A stretch of 64,000 nucleotides of DNA, from positions 62,001 through 126,000 of the forward strand of contig JADBKN010000015.1 of NCBI GenBank assembly GCA_014896375.1. The letters are read 5' to 3'. Positions 32,336 to 41,196 of the stretch are shown piece by piece. Position 1 is the stretch's first letter; every line of letters begins with the position of its first letter. This stretch comes from Bacillota bacterium. GTDB lineage: Bacteria > Bacillota > Sulfobacillia > RBS10-35 > Bu92. Below the pieces are notes generated by a model. The model saw nothing but the letters and a program-made list of their open reading frames with translations, did no database searches and was not told the DNA's origin. Made by a program: the position numbers and the translations under genes.

Positions 32336-34880
32336 GTTCTGGTTCGACGAGGCGGCGGCCGACCGCGTGGTGGAGTTCTTCGAGCGGTTTCTCCGCCACA
32401 CGAAGGGCCGCTGGGCCGGCGCCAGGTTCGAGCTCATGGACTGGCAGCGCGACCAGATCATCCGGCCGCTGTTCGGATGGAAGCGCAAGGACGGCACACG
32501 GCGGTATCGGCGCGCCTACATCGAGGTCCCGCGCAAGAACGGGAAAGCGCTGGCCGTGGATACGCCCATCTTGACAGCCCGCGGGTGGGTGCAGATGGGC
32601 GACATCCGCGTAGGCGATGAGGTGTACGGGCCTGACGGGCTACCGACGCGCGTCATTGCCGTTTCCGAGGTCTTCACGGGTCACGACTGCTATGAGGTGG
32701 TGTTCTCGGATGGCCAGGTGATCACGGCCGATGCCGACCACCTGTGGGCGGTCCACGACCGCTACAGGGAGCGCGTCGTGATCGTCGATACGAAGACCAT
32801 GGCGGGCAATTTCCACATCGGCAACCGTCCTACGCACAATGAGCGGCGCTACAGTGTGCGGGTTCCAGCTCCGTTGCGGCTACCGGAGCGGGAGCTGCCG
32901 ATCGATCCATACCTGCTCGGGGCATGGCTGGGCGACGGAGACACGAGTGCCGCGCGCATGACGAGCGCGGACCCGGAGGTCGTGGAGGCATTCGCGGCCC
33001 GGTATGATGTTCGGCCCATTGGGAAGTACCAGTATGCCGTCAACGGCGGGCTGAGGCGGGCGCTGCGCGAGCTGGGCGTGCTTGGGAACAAGCATATCCC
33101 AGAGGCGTATCTGCTCGCGTCTGAGGAGCAACGTATGGAGCTCCTGCGCGGGCTGATGGATACCGACGGCTGCGTCATTCGCGGATCAGGCATCCCGCGC
33201 TGCGAGCTCACCACCACGAATGAGAGGCTGGCGCTGGACGCCCTGCAGCTCGTGAGATCCCTCGGCTGGAAAGCCACCTTGCGAAAGGGCCGTGCGACGC
33301 TGAACGGCCGGGACTGCGGCGTCAAGTACCGGCTGTCGTGGAATGCGACAGCCGACCGCGCGCCGTTCCGGCTGCAGCGCAAGGCATCCAGGCTTCTGCC
33401 GCGCACCGGAGCTACGGCGCGATCGTTGACCATTCAGGTTGTCGACGTCCGCCGCGTGCCGAGCGTGCCGACGCGCTGCATTCAGGTGGCGCGGGCCGAT
33501 GGCATGTACCTGGCTGGTCGCGGGTTCATCCCCACCCATAACAGCACATTGTCCGCCGGCATCGCGCTGTACCTGCTCTTTGCGGACAACGAACCCGGCG
33601 CCGAGATCTACTCGGCCGCGGCCGACCGCGAGCAGGCCGCCATCGTGTTCGAGACGGCGAAGCAGATGGTGCTGGCGTCGCCGGCGCTTCGGAAGCGGTG
33701 CGAGGTCTACAAGCGGTCGATCGTCGTGCCGAAGACGGGCAGCTCCTACAAGGTGCTGTCCGCCGATGCCCCCACAAAGCACGGGCTGAACGCGCACGGT
33801 GTGATCTTCGACGAGCTGCATGCCCAGCCGAACCGCGAGCTGTGGGACGTCCTGACGACGGCGACGGGCGCTCGGGAGCAGCCCCTCGTGGTGGCGATCA
33901 CGACGGCCGGCTACGACCGCAACAGCATCTGCTGGGAGCAGCACGAGTACGCGCGCAAGGTCATGGACGGGATCATCGACGACCCGTCCTTTTTCGCGTT
34001 CATCGCCGCTGCCGACGAGGACGACGACTGGACCGACCCGGCCGTGTGGGCGAAGGCGAACCCGGGCCTCGGCCAGACGGTCAAGCTCGACTACCTTGAG
34101 CAGGAAGCCAAGCGAGCCAAAGAGGTGCCGGCCTACCAGAACACTTTCCGGCGCCTGCACCTGAACCAGTGGACCCAGCAGGAGAGCCGCTGGCTCGACC
34201 TCGCGGCGTGGGACGCCACGGCCGGCATCATCGCCGAGGAGTCGCTCTCCGGCCGGCCGTGCTTTGTCGGCCTCGACCTCTCGACGACGACCGACCTCAC
34301 GGCGATGGCGCTGCTCTTCCCGCCGCAGGCCGACGGCGAGCCCTACGCGGTGCTGCCGCGGTTCTTCCTGCCGAAGGAGGGCCTCCGCGAGCGCGAGCAG
34401 CGCGACCGCGTGCCGTACTCGACGTGGGCGCGTGAGGGCTTCATCCGGCTGACCGAGGGCAACGTCATCGACTACCAGGCCGTCCGGGAGCAGCTTCACC
34501 GGGACGCCCAGCGCTACAAGGTCGTGGAGGTCGCCTACGACCCCTGGAACGCGACGCAGCTGGCCCTGCAGCTCCAGGACGACGGCTTCACCGTCGTGCA
34601 GGTCCGGCAGGGCTTCGCGACGCTCTCGGCCCCGACGAAGGAGCTCATGCGCCTCGTGGTGGGCGGGCTGCTCCGTCACGGCGGCAACCCGGTCCTGCGC
34701 TGGCAGGCGGACTCGATGGTCGTGGCGCAAGACCCGGCCGGCAACATCAAGCCGAACAAGGCCAAGTCGAGCGGCCGCATCGACGGTATGGTGGCGCTCA
34801 TCATGGCCCTCGACCGCGCCATGCGGCACGAGCAGCCGAAGCGCAGCGTGTACGAGGAGCGCGGCATTCTGACGATCTGA
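32307..34880 (+). CDS. terL: Terminase large subunit interrupted by an intein
   Basis: An 857-aa precursor. Removing the intein (residues 81-412) leaves a 525-aa HK97-like terminase, the usual size. The ATPase Walker A is VPRKNGK|ST, split by the intein between the catalytic Lys and Ser; Walker B is VIFDELHA. The C-terminal nuclease contains GLDLSTTTDLTAM and VAYDPWNATQ. The start could be ATG 32307 or 32316. No packaging activity is expected until splicing, because the ATP-binding loop is interrupted. Confidence 0.93.
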   Translation: MTEMTSSAAEFWFDEAAADRVVEFFERFLRHTKGRWAGARFELMDWQRDQIIRPLFGWKRKDGTRRYRRAYIEVPRKNGKALAVDTPILTARGWVQMGDIRVGDEVYGPDGLPTRVIAVSEVFTGHDCYEVVFSDGQVITADADHLWAVHDRYRERVVIVDTKTMAGNFHIGNRPTHNERRYSVRVPAPLRLPERELPIDPYLLGAWLGDGDTSAARMTSADPEVVEAFAARYDVRPIGKYQYAVNGGLRRALRELGVLGNKHIPEAYLLASEEQRMELLRGLMDTDGCVIRGSGIPRCELTTTNERLALDALQLVRSLGWKATLRKGRATLNGRDCGVKYRLSWNATADRAPFRLQRKASRLLPRTGATARSLTIQVVDVRRVPSVPTRCIQVARADGMYLAGRGFIPTHNSTLSAGIALYLLFADNEPGAEIYSAAADREQAAIVFETAKQMVLASPALRKRCEVYKRSIVVPKTGSSYKVLSADAPTKHGLNAHGVIFDELHAQPNRELWDVLTTATGAREQPLVVAITTAGYDRNSICWEQHEYARKVMDGIIDDPSFFAFIAAADEDDDWTDPAVWAKANPGLGQTVKLDYLEQEAKRAKEVPAYQNTFRRLHLNQWTQQESRWLDLAAWDATAGIIAEESLSGRPCFVGLDLSTTTDLTAMALLFPPQADGEPYAVLPRFFLPKEGLREREQRDRVPYSTWAREGFIRLTEGNVIDYQAVREQLHRDAQRYKVVEVAYDPWNATQLALQLQDDGFTVVQVRQGFATLSAPTKELMRLVVGGLLRHGGNPVLRWQADSMVVAQDPAGNIKPNKAKSSGRIDGMVALIMALDRAMRHEQPKRSVYEERGILTI
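32547..33542 (+). other. Class 3 intein with LAGLIDADG homing endonuclease
   Basis: A 332-aa in-frame insert. It begins with Ala (ALAVDTPILT) instead of Cys/Ser and ends PTHN before an extein Ser. The WCT set that defines class 3 inteins is visible: Trp in ADADHLW (block B), Cys in PTRCIQV (block F) and Thr in PTHN (block G). Endonuclease motifs are LLGAWLGDGD and LLRGLMDTDG. All splicing and nuclease motifs look intact. Confidence 0.9.
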
Positions 34881-34894
34881 CGGGAGCGGTGAGG

Positions 34895-36910
34895 ATGGCG
34901 ATCTGGCAGACGCTTGCGTCCCTGATCGGGCGGCGGTCGTCGCTCGCGCAGCCGGACTCGGCCCTTCGGGAGTGGCTGCTCGGCGGCGAGCCGGCGGCGT
35001 CCGGGGTCACGGTCAACGAGCAGACGGCGCTCACGTACTCCGCGGTCTATGCCGCCATCCGCGTCCTCGCCGAGACAGTGGCCAGCCTCCCGCTCCACGT
35101 CTATCGCCAGGACGGCCGGTCCAAGGTGCGGGCGACCGACCATCCGCTGTACGACGTGCTCCACAGCAGGCCGAACCCGGTGATGACGAGCTTCGAGCTG
35201 CGCGAGGTGATGATGGGCCACCTCCTGCTATGGGGCAACGCCTATGCCGAGGTCGTGCGGGACCGTGCCGGCCGAGTGCTAGAGCTCTGGCCTCTCCGGC
35301 CCGACCGCGTGCGTGTCATCGTCGGGCCGGACGGTCGGACGCTGAGCTACACGTACCGCGACCAGCGCGGCCAGGAGCTAGTCCTCGGCGAGGTGCTGCA
35401 TATCCGCGGCCTGTCGGGAGACGGCGTCATCGGCTACTCGCCGATTCGCATGGCCCGGGAGGCCATCGGGCTGGGGCTTGCGACAGAACGTTTCGGCGCC
35501 TCCTTCTTCGGCAATGGGAGCATGCCCGGCGGGGCGCTGAAGGCCCCCCAGGCGTTGAGCGATAAGGCCCGCGCCAACCTGCGCGAGTCCTGGGAGGCGT
35601 TGCACCGCGGCCCGGACCGCGCGCACCGGGTGGCCATCCTCGAGGAAGGCCTCGAGTGGCAGCAGATCGGCATCCCGCCGGAAGACTCCCAGTTCTTGGA
35701 GACCCGAAAATTCCAGGTGGCCGAGATCGCCCGCATCTTCCGCATCCCGCCGCACCTGCTCGGCGACCTGGAGCGGGCGACCTTCAGCAATATCGAGCAG
35801 CAGAGCATCGAGTTCGTCGTCCACTCCGTCCGCCCGTGGCTCGTGCGTTGGGAGCAGGCCATCGAGCAGCGGCTTCTCACCGAGGCCGAGCGACGGACGT
35901 ATTTCGTGCGGTTCTCGGTCGAGGGCCTGCTGCGCGGCGATACGGAGAGTCGCTATCGCGCCTATGCGATCGCCCGGCAATGGGGCTGGTTCTCGGCTAA
36001 CGACGTCCGCGAGCTCGAGGACATGGACCCGATCGACGGCGGCGACGAGTACCTCGTCCCGCTCAACATGGTGCCGGCCGGCACGCACGCGGCTCCGCCA
36101 GCGCCTCCGCAGGACTCGACCGCCGGAGACGGCGGGGCGGCGGGGCGCTCCCGGCTTCTTGAGTCCCGGTCGGCAGATGAGCACGCGGCCGAGATCCGGC
36201 GCCGGCTGCGGTCCGCCTACGCGCCCGCCTTTGAGCGGTCCGCGAAGCGGATCATCTCCGAGGAGGTCCGCGAGATCCGCAAGCTCGCCCGGAGGGCATT
36301 GGCGTCCCGCGCTCGCCATGACTTTGAGACCGATCTGATCCGCTATCTGACGTCCGACGAGCACCGCGGCTGGGTCGCCCGGCAGGTGGAGCCGGTCCAC
36401 CAGGTCTACGCGCATGAGATCGCGCGGGCCGTGGCGGACGAGGTGGGCCACGAGCCCGACGCGGACCGCATCGCGCAGGCGGCTGCCGGCTACACGCAGG
36501 CCTACCCGATCCGGCACACGGGCCAGGTGCTCGGCGCCGTGCGCGGGGCGGTAGAGCAGGCCTACGAGCAGGGGGCCGACCCGCTGGAGGCGGTGGAGGC
36601 GCAACTGGACCAGCTCGACGAGCAGCAGCCGGCGCGCGAGGCCCAGCACGAGGTCGTCCGGATGGACGGCGCCATCGCCAAGGCGGTCTACGCGGCCGCC
36701 GGCATCCTGGCCCTCCGCTGGGCGGCGGTCGGGGAGAGCTGCCCTTACTGCCAGCATCTCGATGGGATGCGCGTGGGAGTCAACGAGTGGTTCGTGCAGG
36801 CCGGCCAGGAACTGATGCCGCCTGGCACGGACTCGCCGCTGGTGCCGCACTCCCACATCGGCCACCCGCCGATTCACGAGGGCTGCGACTGCGTGCTGCT
36901 ACCTGGCTAG
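34895..36910 (+). CDS. Portal protein fused to MuF-type head morphogenesis domain
   Basis: A 671-aa protein. Residues 1 to about 400 are an HK97-type portal (NEQTALTYSAVYAAIRVLAETVASLPLH, LLWGNAYAEV, FRIPPHLLGD). After a Pro/Gly/Ser linker, residues 430-671 look like a minor head protein ending in CPYCQHLDG and HPPIHEGCDCVL, the MuF Cys/His motif. These are usually two genes. ATG at 34895 has GGGAG upstream. The MuF part would be carried into the procapsid with the portal ring. Confidence 0.88.
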   Translation: MAIWQTLASLIGRRSSLAQPDSALREWLLGGEPAASGVTVNEQTALTYSAVYAAIRVLAETVASLPLHVYRQDGRSKVRATDHPLYDVLHSRPNPVMTSFELREVMMGHLLLWGNAYAEVVRDRAGRVLELWPLRPDRVRVIVGPDGRTLSYTYRDQRGQELVLGEVLHIRGLSGDGVIGYSPIRMAREAIGLGLATERFGASFFGNGSMPGGALKAPQALSDKARANLRESWEALHRGPDRAHRVAILEEGLEWQQIGIPPEDSQFLETRKFQVAEIARIFRIPPHLLGDLERATFSNIEQQSIEFVVHSVRPWLVRWEQAIEQRLLTEAERRTYFVRFSVEGLLRGDTESRYRAYAIARQWGWFSANDVRELEDMDPIDGGDEYLVPLNMVPAGTHAAPPAPPQDSTAGDGGAAGRSRLLESRSADEHAAEIRRRLRSAYAPAFERSAKRIISEEVREIRKLARRALASRARHDFETDLIRYLTSDEHRGWVARQVEPVHQVYAHEIARAVADEVGHEPDADRIAQAAAGYTQAYPIRHTGQVLGAVRGAVEQAYEQGADPLEAVEAQLDQLDEQQPAREAQHEVVRMDGAIAKAVYAAAGILALRWAAVGESCPYCQHLDGMRVGVNEWFVQAGQELMPPGTDSPLVPHSHIGHPPIHEGCDCVLLPG

Positions 36911-36923
36911 GAGGGATGACGTG

Positions 36924-37922
36924 ATGCCGGCGATCAAGGTGCATCACACGGCGACGACGGACGAGACCTGGGACGGGCCGGCGATGGTGGCACGGCTGCC
37001 GAATGAGAACGGCGAGCGCGCCTACCTGCAGTGCTTTGCGTGGTACGACGACAAGGCAGACGATCCGAATGGCGACGGCTACCCGGACGCCAAGTCGGCC
37101 TGGAAGCTGCCGCATCACATGGTCGACGAGAGCGGCAAGGTGGGCGCCGCCAACATCCGCGCCTGCCGCGCGGCCATCGCGGCGCTCAACGGCGCCCGCG
37201 GCGGCGTCGACATCCCGCGGGCGGATCGGCAGGCGGTCTACGACCACCTGGCTGCGCACCTGCGGGACGCCGGCATCGAGCCGCCGGAACTCGCGAGCTC
37301 GCCCGTGGCGGCCTCGCGCGAGCAGCGGTCGCTGCCGCTTTCGACGCTGGAACTGCGCGCGGACGGCGCCGCAGACGCGCCGCCGAAGCTCGTTGGCTAC
37401 GCGGCCGTCTTCGACTCCCCGACGGACCTCGGAATGTTCACCGAGGTGATCCGCCGCGGGGCGTTCACGAAGACGCTTTCGGAGAGCCCGGATGTCCGGG
37501 CTCTCTTCAATCACGACCCGAACCTCGTCCTCGGGCGGACGACGAACGGCACGCTCACGCTCGCGGAAGACGAGCGCGGCCTGCGCGTGGAAATCGTGCC
37601 GCCCGACACCACCTGGGCGCGGGACGTGATGGAGCTCGTTCGCCGCGGCGACGTCAACCAGATGTCGTTCGCTTTCCGGGCGATCAAGGACCGCTGGCGC
37701 CAGGACGAGACGGGGGTTGTGACGCGGGAGCTGCTTGAGGTGCAGCTCTATGACGTTTCGGCTGTGACCTACCCGGCGTACGAGGACACGTCGGTCGCGC
37801 TCCGCGCGGCGCTCGCCGCCGGCATCGACCTGGAGCCGCCGCTGGTTCGGCACTCCGAGGAAGAGCCGCGGACGACGCTGGCGGTCCTGCGGCGACGGCT
37901 GGACCTCGCCAGCCGCGTGTAG
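36924..37922 (+). CDS. HK97-family prohead protease with N-terminal extension
   Basis: A 332-aa capsid maturation protease. The protease domain (from about residue 138) has His in LFNHDPNLVLGRT and Ser in NQMSFAFR. About 125 residues precede it with WDGPAMVARLPNENGERAY and AWKLPHHMVDE, a domain seen before some phage proteases and not part of the catalytic fold. ATG at 36924 has AGGAGGG upstream; GTG at 36921 is possible. It cleaves the capsid delta domain encoded next. Confidence 0.9.
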   Translation: MPAIKVHHTATTDETWDGPAMVARLPNENGERAYLQCFAWYDDKADDPNGDGYPDAKSAWKLPHHMVDESGKVGAANIRACRAAIAALNGARGGVDIPRADRQAVYDHLAAHLRDAGIEPPELASSPVAASREQRSLPLSTLELRADGAADAPPKLVGYAAVFDSPTDLGMFTEVIRRGAFTKTLSESPDVRALFNHDPNLVLGRTTNGTLTLAEDERGLRVEIVPPDTTWARDVMELVRRGDVNQMSFAFRAIKDRWRQDETGVVTRELLEVQLYDVSAVTYPAYEDTSVALRAALAAGIDLEPPLVRHSEEEPRTTLAVLRRRLDLASRV

Positions 37923-37951
37923 CCAGCAGACACCACACAGGGACACGGGAG

Positions 37952-37974
37952 CCGCCCAGGATGGGCGGTCTTTT
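37952..37974 (+). terminator. Terminator-like hairpin before the capsid gene
   Basis: A 7-bp stem (CCGCCCA / TGGGCGG) with a 3-base loop and TCTTTT following. It lies between protease and capsid genes, so it would need to be read through or would separate transcript levels. Confidence 0.65.
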
Positions 37975-37999
37975 CGTGCCCGGGGAAGGGGAAAGGCAG

Positions 38000-39232
38000 A
38001 TGGACATCAACGAGTTGCGTCAGAAGCGGGCCAAGCTGGTCGCGGACGCCCGCGCCATCCTGGACCGCGCCGAGGGAGAGCATCGCGACCTCACGGCAGA
38101 GGAGCGCGAGCAGTACGACCGCATCATGGCGGACATCGACCGCCTGGGCGACCAGATCACGCGGGAGGAGCGGCTGCGCGACCTGGAGCGTGACCTACGT
38201 CAGCCGGCCGGCGCGCCCGTCGTCGGCGTCCGCGATGCCGCGCAGGGCGACCAGCCGGGCGCTCGCCCGTGGGAGACGCGCGAGTACGCCCAGGCCTTCT
38301 GGCGCGCGATCCGTGAGGGGCGTGAGGTGCTGCGGCCAGAAGAGGCGGAGCTGCTGAATCACCCTGAGGCTCGTGCGCTCGTCATCGGCACCAATGCCCA
38401 GGGCGGCTACCTCGTGCCCAACGAGTTCGAGCGTGTTCTCGTGGAGAAGCTGCTCCAGCAGAACGTGATGCGCTCGCTGGCCACGGTCATCACGACCTCC
38501 AGCGGCCAGACGCAGATCCCGGTGGAGAGCGACTTCGGGACTGCCGCCTGGCTGGCGGAGTCCGGGGCCTACACGCCGGCCGACGTGACGTTCGCGCAGG
38601 TCACGCTGAGCGCCTACAAGCTCGGCACGCTCGTGCTGGTCAGCGAGGAGCTCCTCAATGACTCCGCGTTCGACCTGCCGACCTACATCGCCGACGTCAT
38701 CGCCCGGCGCTTCGGCGTGGCGGAGGAGACTGCGTTCGTCAACGGCAGCGGCACCGGCCAGCCCACAGGCGTCCTCGTGGACGCGCAGGTGGGCAAGACG
38801 GGCGCCGCCGGCCAGACCACGAGTGTCACGGCGGACGACATCCTCGACCTGTTCCACGCCCTCAAGCCGGCGTACCGCAGCCGTGCTCGCTGGCTCATGG
38901 CGGACAGCACGGCCAGGGCGATCCGGGGCCTGAAGGACAGCACCGGCCAGTACCTCTGGCAGCCGGGCCTGCAGGCGGGCCAGCCCGACATCCTGCTCGG
39001 CCGGCCGGTGGTCATCAGCCCAGCGATGCCGGCGATGGCCGCGTCGGCCAAGTCCATCGCGTTCGGCGACTTCAGCTACTACTGGATCGCCGATCGCCAG
39101 GGCCGCGTGCTGCAGCGGCTCAACGAGCTCTACGCGGCCAACGGCCAGATCGGCTTCCGGGCGATGGAGCGGGTGGACGGCAAGCTGATCCTCGCAGAGG
39201 CGGTCAAGGTCTACCAGAACAGCGCGACGTAA
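38000..39232 (+). CDS. HK97-family major capsid protein
   Basis: A 410-aa capsid precursor. Residues 1-80 are a charged coiled-coil delta (scaffold) domain. The mature protein probably begins after the RQPAGAP region. The HK97 fold pattern GTNAQGGYLVPNEFE, TQIPVESDFGTAAWLAESG and FVNGSGTGQPTG is clear. ATG at 38000 has GGGAAAGG upstream; the longer open frame covers the terminator and is not used. It is flanked by hairpins on both sides, suggesting separately tuned expression. Confidence 0.94.
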   Translation: MDINELRQKRAKLVADARAILDRAEGEHRDLTAEEREQYDRIMADIDRLGDQITREERLRDLERDLRQPAGAPVVGVRDAAQGDQPGARPWETREYAQAFWRAIREGREVLRPEEAELLNHPEARALVIGTNAQGGYLVPNEFERVLVEKLLQQNVMRSLATVITTSSGQTQIPVESDFGTAAWLAESGAYTPADVTFAQVTLSAYKLGTLVLVSEELLNDSAFDLPTYIADVIARRFGVAEETAFVNGSGTGQPTGVLVDAQVGKTGAAGQTTSVTADDILDLFHALKPAYRSRARWLMADSTARAIRGLKDSTGQYLWQPGLQAGQPDILLGRPVVISPAMPAMAASAKSIAFGDFSYYWIADRQGRVLQRLNELYAANGQIGFRAMERVDGKLILAEAVKVYQNSAT

Positions 39233-39248
39233 TCGAAGCTCGGGTGAC

Positions 39249-39272
39249 GGGGCCGGCCTGAGCGCCGGCCCC
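39249..39272 (+). terminator. Hairpin after the capsid gene
   Basis: A 9-bp perfect GC stem (GGGGCCGGC / GCCGGCCCC) with a 6-base loop, followed by TCTCCTTG. It is a weak terminator or an RNA-stabilising structure 3' of the capsid message. Confidence 0.55.
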
Positions 39273-39291
39273 TCTCCTTGGGGGTGATGGG

Positions 39292-39495
39292 ATGCGTGTA
39301 CGCATGCTGACGAGCATCGCCGGAGGCATCAACGCCGCTCCTGGCGACGTGCTCGACCTCGAGCCGCGGGTCGCGACGGTCTGGATCGCCGCCGGCATGG
39401 CTGTGCCGGCGGAGGCCGACGCGCCCGAGGCCGCGGTCGTTGAGCCTCCGGAGAAGGCCACGAAGCCCCGCGCTCGCCCGCGCGAGGGGGCGTAG
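39292..39495 (+). CDS. Small head-region protein
   Basis: A 67-aa protein with a small beta-like N-terminus (GGINAAPGDVLDLEPRVATVWIAAGMAVP) and an acidic then basic tail. ATG at 39292 after a GGGGGTGATGG site. Genes of this size after the capsid often encode head-tail or decoration proteins; not proven here. Confidence 0.65.
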   Translation: MRVRMLTSIAGGINAAPGDVLDLEPRVATVWIAAGMAVPAEADAPEAAVVEPPEKATKPRARPREGA

Positions 39496-39497
39496 CC

Positions 39498-40091
39498 ATG
39501 GATGGGCATTGGAGCCTGCGCGTCGTGACGCCACCGGCTTCTGAACCCGTCACGCTGGCCGAGGCGAAGCTCCACCTGCGCGTCGATGCTACGGATGACG
39601 ATGCGCTGATCTCGGGCCTCATCCGGGCCGCCCGCGAGCACGCGGAGCAGATCCTGGGCCGCGCGCTCATGACCCAAACCCTCGAGCTAGGCCTGGATGA
39701 CTGGCCGCGCGACGAGATTCTGCTGCCGATGCCACCGGTGCAGTCTGTGGCGTCGATCTCGTACACCGACGCCGCCGGCGTCGTTCGCACGGTCGATCCG
39801 GCGAGCTATGTGGTGGACACAGCCAGCGAGCCCGCGCGCGTGGTCCTGCGCTGGAGCTACACCTGGCCGGCTGACGTGCTCCAGCCGCAGTCCGGAGCTA
39901 TCCGGGTCCGGTACGTGGCCGGTTACCAGTCCGCGGCGGACATTCCGCAGGCGATCAAGGCGGCGATCCTGCTCCACATCGGCCACCTGTACGAGAACCG
40001 CGAGGCGGCGAACATCGGCAACATCGTGACGGAGCTTCCCCTCGCCTACCGAGCGCTTCTCTCGCCCCACCGGGTGGTGACGGTGCTGTGA
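39498..40091 (+). CDS. Head-tail connector protein (gp6-like)
   Basis: A 197-aa connector adaptor that attaches under the portal. The helical core LAEAKLHLRVDATDDDALISGLIRAAREHAEQ and the C-terminal PQAIKAAILLHIGHLYENRE are typical of the family. ATG at 39498. It overlaps the next gene by 4 bases. Neighbours are the remaining connector and tail-completion genes in the standard order. Confidence 0.9.
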   Translation: MDGHWSLRVVTPPASEPVTLAEAKLHLRVDATDDDALISGLIRAAREHAEQILGRALMTQTLELGLDDWPRDEILLPMPPVQSVASISYTDAAGVVRTVDPASYVVDTASEPARVVLRWSYTWPADVLQPQSGAIRVRYVAGYQSAADIPQAIKAAILLHIGHLYENREAANIGNIVTELPLAYRALLSPHRVVTVL

Positions 40092-40411
40092 AAGCGGGAC
40101 AGCTCCGTCATCGCGTGACGATCCAGGCCCAGACGACCGCCCAGGACGAGTACGGCCAGCCCGTGCAGACGTGGTCCGACGTCGCCACGGTGCATGCCGC
40201 AGTCGAGGACCTGTCCGGCCGCGAGTTCTTCGCGGCGCAGCAGGTGCCGACGGAGACCATCACGACCCGCATTACGATCCGCTGGCGGCCAGACGTAAGC
40301 GCCTCCATGCGGGTCGTGGGCGCGGGCCGGACGTGGGATGTGCGGGCGGTGCTCGATCCCGACGGCCGGAGACGACAGCTACAACTCATGTGCGTCGAGG
40401 TGGTGGTCTGA
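40088..40411 (+). CDS. Head closure protein
   Basis: A 107-aa beta-rich protein with the start KAGQLRHRVTIQAQTTAQDEYG, typical of phage head closure (stopper) proteins that seal the portal channel. GTG at 40088 overlaps the connector stop. It ends next to the gp10-like gene. Confidence 0.9.
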   Translation: MKAGQLRHRVTIQAQTTAQDEYGQPVQTWSDVATVHAAVEDLSGREFFAAQQVPTETITTRITIRWRPDVSASMRVVGAGRTWDVRAVLDPDGRRRQLQLMCVEVVV

Positions 40412-40800
40412 TGGCCGGCGCCGTACGGTTCCGGGTCAAGGTCGAGGGAGGCGACCTCATTGCGCGGCGGCTTGCCGTGCTCGGCGAGAAGGCCGCGGCC
40501 GTCGTCGATGAGGCCGCCATGGCCGGCGCCGAGGTCATCCGCGAGGGAGCGTCCAGACGGGCGCCTGTGCGCACCGGCGCGCTGCAGGAGCACATCATCA
40601 CGCAGCCCGGCGAGGAGCAGTCGCCCGGCCGTGCCGAGGTGCTCATCGGCCCGGATAAGGAGCGGTTCTACGGGCTCTTTGTGGAGCTCGGGACCAGCAA
40701 GATGGCCGCGCGCCCATTCCTGCGCCCTGCTCTGGACGAGGATAGGCACCTGGCGGAGGCCGCTGTGGCGGCGGCGCTAAAGGAGGTGCTAGGGCTATGA
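40411..40800 (+). CDS. HK97 gp10-family tail completion protein
   Basis: A 129-aa protein of the gp10-like family: an N-terminal helix pair, then RRAPVRTGALQEHI, a family hallmark, and the C-terminal YGLFVELGTSKMAARPFLRPAL. It functions at the head-tail junction. ATG at 40411 overlaps the previous stop by one base and its stop overlaps the next gene. Confidence 0.92.
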   Translation: MAGAVRFRVKVEGGDLIARRLAVLGEKAAAVVDEAAMAGAEVIREGASRRAPVRTGALQEHIITQPGEEQSPGRAEVLIGPDKERFYGLFVELGTSKMAARPFLRPALDEDRHLAEAAVAAALKEVLGL

Positions 40801-41180
40801 GCGTGGAGGCCGATCTGCGAAGCTGCCTAGTCGCCTACGCCCCGCTCGCGGCCCTGGTGAGCTCCCGCATTTACCCGCTGGCGCTGCCGGAATCGCCGAC
40901 GCTGCCCGCCATCAGCTACCAGCGCATCAGCCGGAGGAACGAACGGACCATGGGGTCGCCTGTGGCCGTTCAGGTCGCCAGGTTCCAACTCGACTGCTGG
41001 GCACAGAGCTATGGCCAGGCGAAGGACGTGGCCGCGCAGGTGATGGCGGCACTGGACGGGAGGAGCGGCGCCATGGGCGGCACAACCATCCTCGACGCCC
41101 ACGTCGTCTCCGAGCTAGACCTCTACGAGCCGGACACAAAGCTCTATCGCGTGACTGTGGACGTCGAGGTCGCCTACTGA
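40797..41180 (+). CDS. DUF3168 tail completion protein
   Basis: A 127-aa tail terminator candidate. Family pattern: SSRIYPLALPESPTLPAISYQRIS, FQLDCWAQSYGQAKDVAAQVMAALDG. It caps the tail tube on the head side. ATG at 40797 overlaps the gp10-like gene. It directly precedes the tail-tube genes. Confidence 0.9.
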   Translation: MSVEADLRSCLVAYAPLAALVSSRIYPLALPESPTLPAISYQRISRRNERTMGSPVAVQVARFQLDCWAQSYGQAKDVAAQVMAALDGRSGAMGGTTILDAHVVSELDLYEPDTKLYRVTVDVEVAY

Positions 41181-41196
41181 TGGGAGGTGATTGCGG

